This document shows, one piece after another, positions 33,631 through 44,450 of a stretch of DNA of 64,000 nt. The DNA lies in NCBI GenBank assembly GCA_947311845.1, contig CAMZMU010000048.1:22131497-22195496 (forward strand), in the 5' to 3' direction. Both the position numbers and the translations under genes were made by a program. Every line of letters starts with the position of its first letter. Position 1 is the stretch's first letter. Below the pieces are notes generated by a model. It was not told the origin of the DNA. It made no database searches and saw only the letters and a list, made by a program, of their open reading frames with translations. Source of the stretch: Poa pratensis (Eukaryota; Streptophyta; Magnoliopsida; Poales; Poaceae).

Positions 33631-34406
33631 CACCCAGGCACCGGTTATCACTTTATTAAAATAAAAATAAAAAATCATATATATAAGTTCTTATAAAAAG
33701 ATGCTATCAATGATGAATCCTACAAATGCGCAAAACCTCAATTTGAAATATATAGTTTATATTCTAACCTACTCAAAAAATAGAATTCTACTATTTTTCA
33801 CTTTCAGTTTTCCCGCATTTTAAGTATTGAAAATGCATTAGACTAACTCCAATAACGCCTTGTTTGGTGCATAGGGGTGGGCCAGTATTAGAAGGGATTT
33901 TCCCCTAAGGGTTCAGGATTTCGCTTCTCTCCCCAGTGCATGCGTGCTTTTGCTTGGACGATTTTGTGATCCTCTTCTTCTCGAAGCAACAAAAAGTAAA
34001 GTTCAGGATTCATCGTGACACAATTCAACGCCTACAAACAAAGTTTTGTGACCTGTGTAAAAAGACAAAAGTTGGTGCTAATGTAAGGTTTTTAAGAGAT
34101 TTTTAATCTTTTTTGCACATACAAAAAATATGTCGGTTTTTCGCGAAATGACTTCGTGAACACTTAAAATATGAACATGTATTCACGAAAATATATTTCA
34201 GAGTTTTTTGAGATTCAAAATGTGTTTTCAAAATACCATAGTCAAAGTTGATGTGACAAGTATTAAAAGTCTACTGAACAGATGTCTTGCGTCCTACCAG
34301 CTTATCTGTGACTTCGGATTTGGAATTTGAAGTCGTTTCTGGTTTAGGATAAGGAACAAAAGTTTATCGTTGTTTCATGAGCCTTTTAAATTCCCCAACC
34401 GTCTAA

Positions 34407-34861
34407 CCTAATTTTTTTAAATAATACACACAAAATAATTAATTCCGGAAATAACACGCGATTTTTTTTTTTTTTTTTGCAAAAATAGGATCCCGTCGTC
34501 CTTGGCGAAGCCGACAGGGCCCTGTCGTCCTTGGCGAAGACGACAGGTGACTTGTCGTCCTTGGCGAAGACGACAGGTGGCTTGTCGTCTTTGGCGAAGA
34601 CGACTAGTGGCGCGCATGTACAAATACACGCCACTGGTAATATTACTAGTGGCGTGTATCCGCACATACACGCCACTAGTAACAGCCCAGCAGCTCACAC
34701 GTGCCTCCGCGTGGCCGTGTGGGCCCTCTCGTCATCAGCAACGACGACGGGCCAAAGTCGTCTTTGGCAAAGACGACGGGATCCTACTTCTGCAAAAAAA
34801 TTAAAACGCGTAATATTTTTGGAATTAAATAATTTTCGTGTATTATTTAAATAAAATTAGC
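34407..34861. mobile_element. Second foldback MITE of the same family, with internal minisatellite
   Basis: Terminal arms (CTAATTTTTTTAAATAATAC... / ...ATTATTTAAATAAAATTAG) and the core (CCAGCAGCTCACACGTGCCT) match the element at 33239-33630. This copy holds four about 30-bp repeats of GTCGTCCTTGGCGAAGACGA at 34496-34605. Outside the arms, a 9-bp target duplication is not convincing. Confidence 0.78.
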
Positions 34862-35869
34862 CTAACCTTTAAGGTGGAAACAATTTGGCCTTATCAAGAA
34901 GCCGGATGAAGAACTCAAAGTGCACCAGGAGCTAATGTTATGCCCACGACATGAAATAATTCTAACAAGCCAGTGTGGTCCACCGAAGGTAGCATCGGTG
35001 GGCCTACCAGGCGGCCCAACTTGCTAAGACCACAAGACGGAGGCCCGATCGACTTAAGAAAGGTCCAAAACTAAGTTTGCCAGAAGGCTAAGTGCTATGA
35101 GACTTGGTGTACAAGACATGACCTGATGACGACCTTAACCCGACCAGTTTACTACTATGTCTCCTTGTCGGTGACGGCTCTCCCTGTAACCTAGGTTTTC
35201 CCGCCTATCTAAAGTCACGCTCAGAAAGCCTTATAGCTAAGCAATCTAGATAACATGCACATGTATTCGCCCATAGTGAACTAAAAAGCACGTAGGGTTT
35301 CTCCATTGTCGGTGACTGTGAAGCTAGGTAAACCTCACGTACAATCTCACAACCGGATCATCCGCCGCCTTATAGTCCGTCGTCGTTATTGTCGGTTCAG
35401 CACCCTAGTCCAGTCGACGTTGTCGAACAGACCCTCTGGTCACCGTCGTCTATGGAACCCACTGCATCGAACACCCGCATGACCTTATATTGTTGTCTAG
35501 ATGACGAATAGCCCCTTGGTAGACAAGGTCTTCTACGAGTACGTTCACCCCTCGTTGTACCTAAGAGCGGGGCTATGACGTCCACCGTCTTTGCCACTTC
35601 GACTATCGAGTAAACGCCATGAGATGTCCTTGTCGTTGACGCGATCACCCCAATGGCTCCCCCGCTTGTCTTGTCCATCCTTTAAAAAAATAGGTATCTT
35701 GTTCTCTATCTCTAGTATCCATGCATCTTCATCTGCCCTCTCCCCTTAGCCCGAAGTTTTAACTAGGTGCAGTCACTGTCGGTTGCTTGTGTGGCGTCCT
35801 CCTCGTCATTGCTGGCTAGGTGTGGCATATGCCATTCGAGGACGTGGATGGGCGCAAGAAAACTCCTCG
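34862..35869. mobile_element. Probable LTR-like remnant (about 34960-35400) and unassigned sequence
   Basis: 34970-35400 has the look of a decayed Gypsy LTR: GTGGGCCTACCAGGCGGCCC, a GCCTATCTAAAG promoter-like part and an ACCCTAGTCC end. No partner LTR, primer site or protein domain was found. 35400-35869 holds no recognised feature. Confidence 0.35.
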
Positions 35870-36148
35870 ATGCACTTTGGATCCCTGGGGTTCCAATCTT
35901 GTAGTCCATCTAATAGCCAGCTTAAGTTAATCGGACGCAAAGACATGCATGTATTTTTTAAACACCAAAAACATTACATAATCTCATGGAAGTTAGACTA
36001 TCATTTCATGTCCCTATAACTCATTGTATGTCTGTTTATATCGAAACTTTCTAGCAGTTTGTAATTATTTTGGTGAACTGGTTTTATGTGCGACTTTTTT
36101 TTGGCTAATTATTTTTCCTCCTTTGAGTTGACAGTGATATAGAAGGGA
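35870..36148. repeat. Unit D of the four-copy block, left part
   Basis: It matches unit C 27461-27735. It ends in CAGTGATATAGAAGGGA, where the CACTA element has inserted. The unit resumes at 50518 with ATTAGCGTTCATGGCAA. Confidence 0.75.
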
Positions 36149-36797
36149 CACTAGTAGAAAAATGGCCTCTAGTCCCGGTTGGTAAGGGCCTTTAGTCCCG
36201 GTTATATAACCGAGACTACCAAATCGGGACTAAAGGTCCCCCCCTATAGTCCCGGTTGGCCATGAACCGGGACTAAAGGCGCTCCACGTGGCCACGGTCG
36301 AGCGCTCGGCTGGAGGACCTTTAGTCCCGGTTGGTGTTACCAACCCGTACTAAAGGATTCCAGAGGATTTTTTTTTGTCTAAGGTCAGGACTTCACGTGG
36401 CTCATTCCGTCACCCATCCTAATTTCCCACTAATTATACACTTAGCCACACACTTGATCTCTATTCCGAAATTTCCAACTTAGCAACAAACTTAATATCT
36501 AATTAAACACTTAATCTCAGGTCAAAGTACTTACCCTGGTCAAACTTCCCATTCGGTCACCCATGCTCAGATTGCTCCATCTCAAGCACGCTTAACTTTT
36601 GAGTTCCTTCCAGATGAGTTTCCAAATGAGAAGTTAGAACTTACTGATATCTATATCATATCAATCATATTAACCCCTGAGTCATGATGTTATACTTTTT
36701 TATTGTTTAAAATTTCAAACTTTATTTGAATAAATAACAATTATTATGTAATAATATTTTTGAAATAAATAACAATGATTATGTAATAATATTTAAT

Positions 36798-36895
36798 ATG
36801 GAATAATTCATATCTTTAAATCCGTAAATCAAAATTTGACAAATAAAATGTCTAAATAGATTAGAAAAATGAGAGGAATTTAAATATGACATCCA
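36798..36895. repeat. Subterminal inverted repeat of the CACTA element, left arm
   Basis: ATATGGAATAATTCATATCT and the following 80 bp recur inverted at 48878-48970 with a few differences. The pair marks the inner border of the CACTA subterminal regions. Confidence 0.75.
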
Positions 36896-36936
36896 TATCA
36901 TCTTTTGCGTCACAGAAATATCGATAAACCTGCTAT

Positions 36937-38774
36937 CATGTATAAACATCTATAAGTTTCAAGCCAAATGACCAAGTTATAACCATTCCCACGACATAGT
37001 TTGTGATAAAGTTGTCATATTCGATAAATAAGTGTATCTTGCTATAGGAAACAATTGTTCCAAAGGGATTTTTCAAATTATTTTTATAAATATTATTTTC
37101 CTTTTTCTAAGTGGCAAAAATGACTTTTTTTGTGAACCAAGTACAAAAATATGTTCACATTTGATGGATAATCCCCAAGTATTAGGAATTTTCTTGTTTT
37201 CTATCTAATTTCGCATAGTTAAATGAGTTTATGCTGATTTTTTGAAAGTAATCCAAATTTGAACTACAAGTGTTTGATAGTTTGGTCTGAAATTTTTTTT
37301 AAAATCATTTTAAGATACACAACTAGTGGTTATATCACAGAAACATCGATAGTTTTAAAGAATTTGACCTCTTTCGATGAATAGTCATTGTGGCCATTTT
37401 GAACCTTTTTTGAAAGAAATCAAATAAAGTGAAAAAAACCTCAATAAAAGATATCCTCTGGCATGGAGTCCTTTTATGTGTACTAGTTGCCATGAAAAAT
37501 GATAAACTTGATTTTTGACAAATTGTTCAAAAATAATCTTCACGAAAAGGTCTATCATGTATAAACATGTATAAGTGTCAAGCTAAATGATCAAGTTATG
37601 GCAATTCCCATGGCATGGTTTGTGATAAAGTTCTCATATTCGACAAATAGTTGTATATTTGGATAGGAAGCAATGGTTCCGAAGGGATTTTTCAAATTAT
37701 TTTTATAAATGTCATTTTCCTTTTTCTAAGTGGCAAAAATGACTTTTTTTGTGAACCAACTACAAAAAATATGGTGTAAAATGGCACCCATCTAATTCTC
37801 ACAAAGATTAGTCAACATTTGATGGATAATCCCCAAGTATTAGAAATTTTCTTGATTTCTATCTAATTTCGCCTAGTTAAATGAGTTTATGCTGATTTTC
37901 CGAAAGTAATCCAAATTTGAACTATAAGTGTTTGATAGTTTGGTCTGAATTTTTTTTTAAATCCTTTTAAGATACACAACTAGTGGTTATATCACAGAAA
38001 CATCTATAGTTTTAGAGAATTTGACCGATGAATAGTCATGGTGGTCATTTTGACCTTTTTTGAAAGAAATCAAATAAAGTGCAAAAGACCTCAAAAAAAT
38101 ATATCCTCTGGCATGGAGTCCTTCTATGTGTACTTGTTGCTATGATAAATGATAAATTTGATTTTTGACAAATTATTCGAAAATAATCTTCACAAAAAGG
38201 TCAATCATGTATAAACATATATAAGTTTCAAGCCAAATGATCAAGTTATAACCATTCCCACGGCATAGTTTGTGATAAAGTTCTCATAATCGACAAATAG
38301 GTGTATCTTGGTACAGGAAACAATGGTTTCAAAGGGATTTTTCAAATTATTTTTATAAATGTCATTTTACTTTTTCTAAGTGGCAAAATGACTTTTTTGT
38401 TGAACCAACTACAAAAATATGGTGCAAAATGGCACCCATCTAATTCTCACAAAGAGTAGTCCACATTTGATGGATAATACCCAAATATTAGGAATTTTCT
38501 TGATTTCTATCTAATTTCGCCTAGTTAAATGAGTTTATGCTGATTTTCCGAAAGTAATCCAAATTTGAACTACAAGTGTTTTATAGTTTGGTCTGAATAT
38601 TTTTTTTAAATCATTTTAAGATACACAACTAGTGGTTATATCACAGAAACATCGATAGTTTTAGAGAATTTGACCTCTTTCGATGAATATTCATGGTGCC
38701 CATTTTGACCTTTTTTTGAAAGAAATCAAATAAAGTGAAAACCCTCAAAAAAAAAAAGATATCCTTTGGCATGG
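36937..38774. repeat. CACTA internal tandem repeats, about 0.62-0.65 kb per unit
   Basis: Units start at CATGTATAAACAT at 36937, 37556 and 38206. A further partial unit starts near 48150, after the retrotransposon. Each unit holds AGTTTGTGATAAAGTT, GGATTTTTCAAATTATTTTT, TTAAATGAGTTTATGCTGAT and CTCTGGCATGGAGTCC. There is no coding capacity. Unit 3 is split by the LTR retrotransposon at its CATGG. Confidence 0.85.
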
Positions 38775-40213
38775 TGATGCATGTAAAATGCATATATGAA
38801 CTTTGCACTTTAATTGCTTATATTCCAATCATATTTGCATCATATAAGGGTTATATCAATGTTTTATAATGATTTTGGAATATTTCATAGTTTTCCCATT
38901 TATTTGGAATTAACCCTGTTTTTCCAGAAAACGTCTTTTTTAGTGTTTCAGACTTTCCGGGAGCTTCGGGACTCCAAAAAGGGCAAGGCCAAAGAGCACG
39001 GTTCAGAATTTTCGAGACGAACGCAATGGGCTTAAATTGAAGACCAGAAGCCCAACAGGCTGGAAATGGGAGGGTCCCACGCGGCCTAAAATACCTGGCC
39101 GCGTGGGCCCAGCTTGTTTCCCCCTCGGAGCTCCGTGGCCGTCGATCTTTCTCCACCGACTAGTCTTGACCTAAAAACGCCTATAAAAAAGGTCCCCTGG
39201 CGTTTCGCGAAAGGAGGCGGCGGAGAAACACAGAACCACGAAACAGAGAGACAGAAGGCTGCCGCCGGAGAAGATCGGAGGGGGGAAACGCCGCCGGAAT
39301 CACCTCCGGAGGGCTCCACCCCCCTCCGGCGTGTTCATCATCAACATCTACAGCAAGAACTTCTTCACCATCATCACCATGATGAAGGGGGAGTAGTCCA
39401 CCCCCTGGACTAGGGTTTGTGGTGGTAACTTTTGTATCTCTCCTCTCTCTTGAGCTTCACTAATTAGTACCGTATGAGCTGCCAACATGATTACGGTCAT
39501 CTATGTAATACCTTTGTGGTGAATATTGTGGTGTGAGATGATTTGTTATGCATTTACCGTTGTGTTGGAGCTTTTGTGATTTGTCATACTTTGAAGTATG
39601 ATGTATGTGGGTACGGGATGGCCGATGTGACACGGCATAGGTATTGAGTGACACAGTACCGCCCAACATCCTTTATCTGGGGGTAAAAAGAAAGAGTATG
39701 ATGTGGGAGTGAGAGAAACCACGCTAGCCTTACGAGGGGTGACCTAGCAACACAAATGAGTATTTCTTTCAACTATGTGTTTTAGGACATATAGCCGTCA
39801 TAAAAAGCTACCATTAAAACATGACAATTGTGTGTACTTTATCTATAACATGATGATCACCGTAGATGAGAGAGAGAGGATTAAGTGAACCCATGAACCA
39901 TGTCCATTGTTCCTATAAGAAACACACTTGAGCTTGTCCTCTTGCTACATAGAGGATTGGGCTTTCTCTCTTTGAGAGCTTTCACTTGCTACTACCTTTG
40001 TCTTGTCCTCTTGCAAAGAAGAGGATTGGGACACTTTTACATCCATCAAACCAACCATCTTGTTCTCTAAACTTGTTTAGTGCATAATCAACTAAAACTT
40101 GTGACACTTTAGTTGTAGGGAATAGATAACTTTTCCTTCTTGCTCCTGCGGATCGATACCTTACTTCCACATTGAGAGGTGCTACAGTGATCCCTTGCTC
40201 TTGGGGGTTATCA
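38775..40213 (+). repeat. 5' LTR, 1439 bp
   Basis: TGATGCATGTAAAATGCA ... GGGGGTTATCA, with a promoter context CGCCTATAAAAAAGG near 39180-39193. It pairs with 43204-44450 plus 47996-48059. Confidence 0.9.
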
Positions 40214-40223
40214 AGTACTTTTC

Positions 40224-40242
40224 TGGCGCCGTTGCCGGGGAG
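40224..40242 (+). other. Primer binding site (tRNA-Asp type)
   Basis: TGGCGCCGTTGCCGGGGAG lies ten bases inside the 5' LTR. It has the form complementary to the 3' end of plant tRNA-Asp used by Athila-related Gypsy elements. Confidence 0.8.
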
Positions 40243-40353
40243 CGTAGCGCTTAAGTTTCTATTCTTGTGTGCACTAGACTAAGCTTGGGGAGGTTCCTTT
40301 TATATCTTGCAATCATCTAAGCTTGGGGAGGTTCTTTACTTGTTTATGATACT

Positions 40354-40653
40354 ATGTCTCCCATTTATGATGATGAATATGATATTTTCAGTCCACCCAC
40401 TATTGAGTATAAAGTTTATTGTGATTATGATATGCCTCCTATATATGATGATTACAATGATTATTATGAATGTTTTACTCCCACTATTCCTAATGAAACT
40501 GTTTATGCTTATGTGGAGAGTAATGATACTTTTATGCATATGGATCATGATAAGAATGTTTCATGTGATAGCTATATTGTTGAGTTTATCAATGATGCTA
40601 CTGAAAGTTTTTATGAGAGAGGGAGACATGATTTCATATACTCAAAATATTAA
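40354..40653 (+). CDS. Small acidic Tyr/Asp-rich frame of the non-autonomous element
   Basis: The frame of 99 aa starts ATG at 40354, about 140 bp after the 5' LTR, in the place where gag would start. It is rich in Asp and Tyr (MSPIYDDEYDIFSPPT at the start) and matches no domain I know. It may be a relic of the autonomous element's N-terminal gag leader, or chance in AT-rich sequence. No typical Gag motif follows. A GCGGGAGGCAACCCGG motif lies downstream near 40887, shared in style with the Sabrina-like element at 497-508. Confidence 0.35.
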   Translation: MSPIYDDEYDIFSPPTIEYKVYCDYDMPPIYDDYNDYYECFTPTIPNETVYAYVESNDTFMHMDHDKNVSCDSYIVEFINDATESFYERGRHDFIYSKY

Positions 40654-43189
40654 GTCTCTCTCTTTTTGTTGAAAATTTTGAAGTTGCACTTGCTTTGCCT
40701 TCCTATGCTAGTCACTTTGTGCTTTATTGATTTATTTTCTTACAAGATCCCAATGCATAGGAAGTGGGTTAGACTTAAATGTGTTTGATATTTGCTTCTT
40801 GATGCTCTTTTATATTCAACTCTTATTCCTATGGAGCATCATTAAAACTATCAAGCCTAGCTATATGGCTATAAAGAAAGCGCTTTGCGGGAGGCAACCC
40901 GGTTATTTTTTGTGTGATTTTCTTTGTGTCCTCTTGCTGTACAAGAGACTTTGTTTATAGTTTAGGTTCTGGATTTTAATAAAGTGCCAAGTTTTACCCT
41001 TTTGGTTTGAAAAGTTGCTTATAGTTCGGAGATTTTATTCCTGCACGAGTCAGTGCACGGTATGATTTTTAATTCTTATTCTGTAACTCCGAATGAGCTC
41101 ATATTTGAACTGTAGTTGCAACTTTTCATCCTCTGTATGCATGAATTTTTTCGGAATTTTTCGAGAAAGTTTGGTAGGGTAGAAAAATACGTTTTGCTGC
41201 TGCTGTTTTTCTGGACAGATTCTGTCCCATTTTGTTTGATGCATGCTTTGAGCTTTTAAGTTGAATCTTTTTGATCCAATTGAGTTTATGAGTAGGCATA
41301 CAACATTATACACTTTCTGGACATTCATATGAATTTTTGTTCAAGGATTATATGCAGCAAGGAACCTATTTGTTTATCACTATTAATGCACCCCACAGAA
41401 AAGAAATGGGAGAAACGGTGTTTTGAAGTTTTTTCACAGGGATTGGAGGAGATGCACCAAGAGCTATCCAAGGATGGTGAAGACCATAAGCTTGGGGATG
41501 TGAAGACAACCCCGCTGGACCTACACACTCTCGGTTTGCACACGTCCAACTTCTGTTTTTCGATCGAAACACTTTATCGCATAAACTTGGAGCGTCGTTT
41601 TTTGTTTTTGTTTGAGTCTTGAGAGACCACCACACTATCATTATATATGAGAGAGCTACTGGAAATATGGGTTGAAATATGTTGGATGCTTTTATAAGAT
41701 TGGGAAAAGGGATGTTTGACTTGATTTTTAATGATACATATAGTTGCATGATTCATGAGCTTGTTTATGAGTAATAGTTTGCAAATTCTTTTTGTAGAGC
41801 TATCACTTATTCATGTTTTGGTGCTGATTGTTATTTTACTTGGTTTAACATGGATTAGTTAGTTCTATGGACACTCATGCATGCATCTAGATGGTCAACT
41901 TTCTCCCTTTTGCTAGCCCAAAAACTCCAACAAGCAAAAACTTGTTTCCAACACCTTCAACCAAAGTTATTCCAGTGAGTCCACCATATCTACCTATTGG
42001 CTTTATGCTATTCCGAGTATGTTTAACATGTTGTTTGTGTTATCTTACCTCTGAATGAAAATGTTTATGTTATTGATTGCAATGGAAAAAATTGGTTATA
42101 TAGCTCTCACGAACTTGATGCACAATGTTCTTTTATTTGCATAATAAAACTTGACCCATTGTGATTAAGATTATGATGTTTGTGGCTTGATGAATGTTTT
42201 GGGTTGGAAGTTAGCCCATATGTGCTGTCACATGGCAAGCTTTCAACACGCTCTTCATCTCATTTAGTTGATATCATGTGCTTTTGTCTATGGATGCTTA
42301 TCATGTTGAAATAAATGTGGAAATAGAGTGAGTTTAAATGAGTTTGTGTAAATGGTTAGAGAGACGCCTGGGCCGCTAATCTAAGCCATGCATCATTCAT
42401 GGTGGAAATTTACTTACATACTATGGTGAACCTTCTGTGATACACCTTGCAATAAAAAACTATTCCAAATGGTAAATAAAAAGGGTGTTGAGATTGTTCA
42501 TTTTGTTTGTTTGTCTTGTCATTTTGATATGGGCTTGTTCCATATCTTGGGACAAGAGGTACCCCAGTTGACGCTCTTGATGATACTATTATGCTTACAA
42601 TGATATTTAATTGAACTTGCTTTGTTTCCCAAGTTGAGTAACACATGGTGTAAGTACTTGTATTCAAGGGGCATGAGACATTCAACCCATTCTTTATCAA
42701 GCACACTACTCATATTTGCTTTCACTTTAACTTAATCATTCAAGATGCTATGATAGGGGCAATGAGAGCTTGACACCAATGAATACCTTATTGCAATCAT
42801 TAACTTAAGTAGAAGAGTTTGGAAGTTGGATGAAACTTATGCATGCTTTACCTCTACTCACATATACATCTTTCCAAAGTGTACACCTATCATATTCAGA
42901 TTTTCATCTACACTCTATGACCATTGTAGGATGTTCTACTTATCATTATGCATACATGTGTTCCATATTACTTGCTACTATGTTACACTTTGTGAACTAT
43001 CAATGAACATCCTTGTCTTGAATACTTGATATCACTTCATAAACTATTTGCATATTGCTACTCCTTTGAAGAATGAATCATTTGACTATATGTAGCAATA
43101 GTAATCATCTTTGATATTCATTGTTAAGTATTAAATTGCAAAGTCCATGTTAGTTTTATCATCTTCATACTCGAGGACGAGCATGGATT
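40654..43189 (+). mobile_element. Internal, non-coding region of the LTR retrotransposon
   Basis: AT-rich with no gag, protease, RT or integrase motif in any frame. The 97-aa frame at 41329-41622 has no recognised similarity. Near the end CTCGAGGACGAGCATGGA (about 43170-43187) is shared with the Sabrina-like copies before their polypurine tracts. Confidence 0.7.
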
Positions 43190-43203
43190 AAGCTTGGGGA
43201 TGT
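43190..43203 (+). other. Polypurine tract
   Basis: AAGCTTGGGGATGT lies directly before the 3' LTR and matches the tracts of the Sabrina-like copies (2993-3006 and before 46372). Confidence 0.75.
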
Positions 43204-44450
43204 TGATGCATGTAAAATGCATACATGAACTTTGCACTTTAATTGCTTATATTCCAATCATATTTGCATCATATAAGGGTTATATCAATGTTTTATAATG
43301 ATTTTGGGAATATTTCATAGTTTTCCCATTTATTTGGAATTAACCCTGTTTTTCCAGAAAACGTCTTTTTTAGTGTTTCAGACTTTCCGGGAGCTTCGGG
43401 ACTCCAAAAAGGGCAAGGCCAAAGAGCACGGTTCAGAATTTTCGAGACGAACGCAATGGGCTTAAATTGAAGACCAGAAGCCCAACAGGCTGGAAATGGG
43501 AGGGTCCCACGCGGCCTAAAACCTGGCCGCGTGGGCCCAGCTCTTTTCCCCCTCGGAGCTCCGTGGCCGTCGATCTTTCTCCACCGACTGTCTTGACCTA
43601 AAAACGCCTATAAAAAAGGTCCCCTGGCGTTTCGCGAAAGGAGGCGGCGGAGAAACACAAACCACGAAACAGAGAGACAGAAGGCTGCCGCCGGAGAAGA
43701 TCGGAGGGGGGAAACGCCGCCGGAATCGCCTCCGGAGGGCTCCACCCCCCTCCGGCGTGTTCATCATCAACATCTACAGCAAGAACTTCTCACCATCATC
43801 ACCATGATGAAGGGGGAGTAGTCCACCCCCTGGACTAGGGTTTGTGGTGGTAACTTTTGTATCTCTCCTCTCTCTTGAGCTTCACTAATTAGTACCGTAT
43901 GAGCTGCAACATGATTACGGTCATCTATGTAATACCTTTGTGGTGAATATTGTGGTGTGAGATGATTTGTTATGCATTTACCGTTGTGTTGGAGCTTTTG
44001 TGATTTGTATACTTTGAAGTATGATGTATGTGGGTACGGGATGGCCGATGTGACACGGCATAGGTATTGAGTGACACAGTACCGCCCAACATCCTTTATC
44101 TGGGGGTAAAAAGAAAGAGTATGATGTGGGAGTGAGAGAAACCACGCTAGCCTTACGAGGGGTGACCTAGCAACACAAATGAGTATTTCTTTCAACTATG
44201 TGTTTTAGGACATATAGCCGTCATAAAAAGCTACCATTAAAACATGACAATTGTGTGTACTTTATCTATAACATGATGATCACCGTAGATGAGAGAGAGA
44301 GGATTAAGTGAACCCATGAACCATGTCCATTGTTCCTATAAGAAACACACACTTGAGCTTGTCCTCTTGCTACATAGAGGATTGGGCTTTCTCTCTTTGA
44401 GAGCTTTCACTTGCTACTACCTTTGTCTTGTCCTCTTGCAAAGAAGAGGA
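43204..44450 (+). repeat. 3' LTR, first part
   Basis: It matches 5' LTR positions 38775-40024 almost perfectly, then stops abruptly after AAGAAGAGGA. The next 124 bp of the LTR (5' LTR 40025-40148) are missing. Confidence 0.9.

Noticed and set aside
36937..38774. Repeats considered as a CRISPR-like or satellite array
   Set aside because: Units are over 600 bp, diverged and confined within CACTA ends, so they are internal transposon repeats.
40307..40672. A 121-aa Met/Ile-rich frame overlapping the acidic 99-aa frame
   Set aside because: Extreme Met/Ile/Leu composition from AT-rich repeats; the 99-aa frame in the other phase has the more protein-like composition, although even that one is doubtful.
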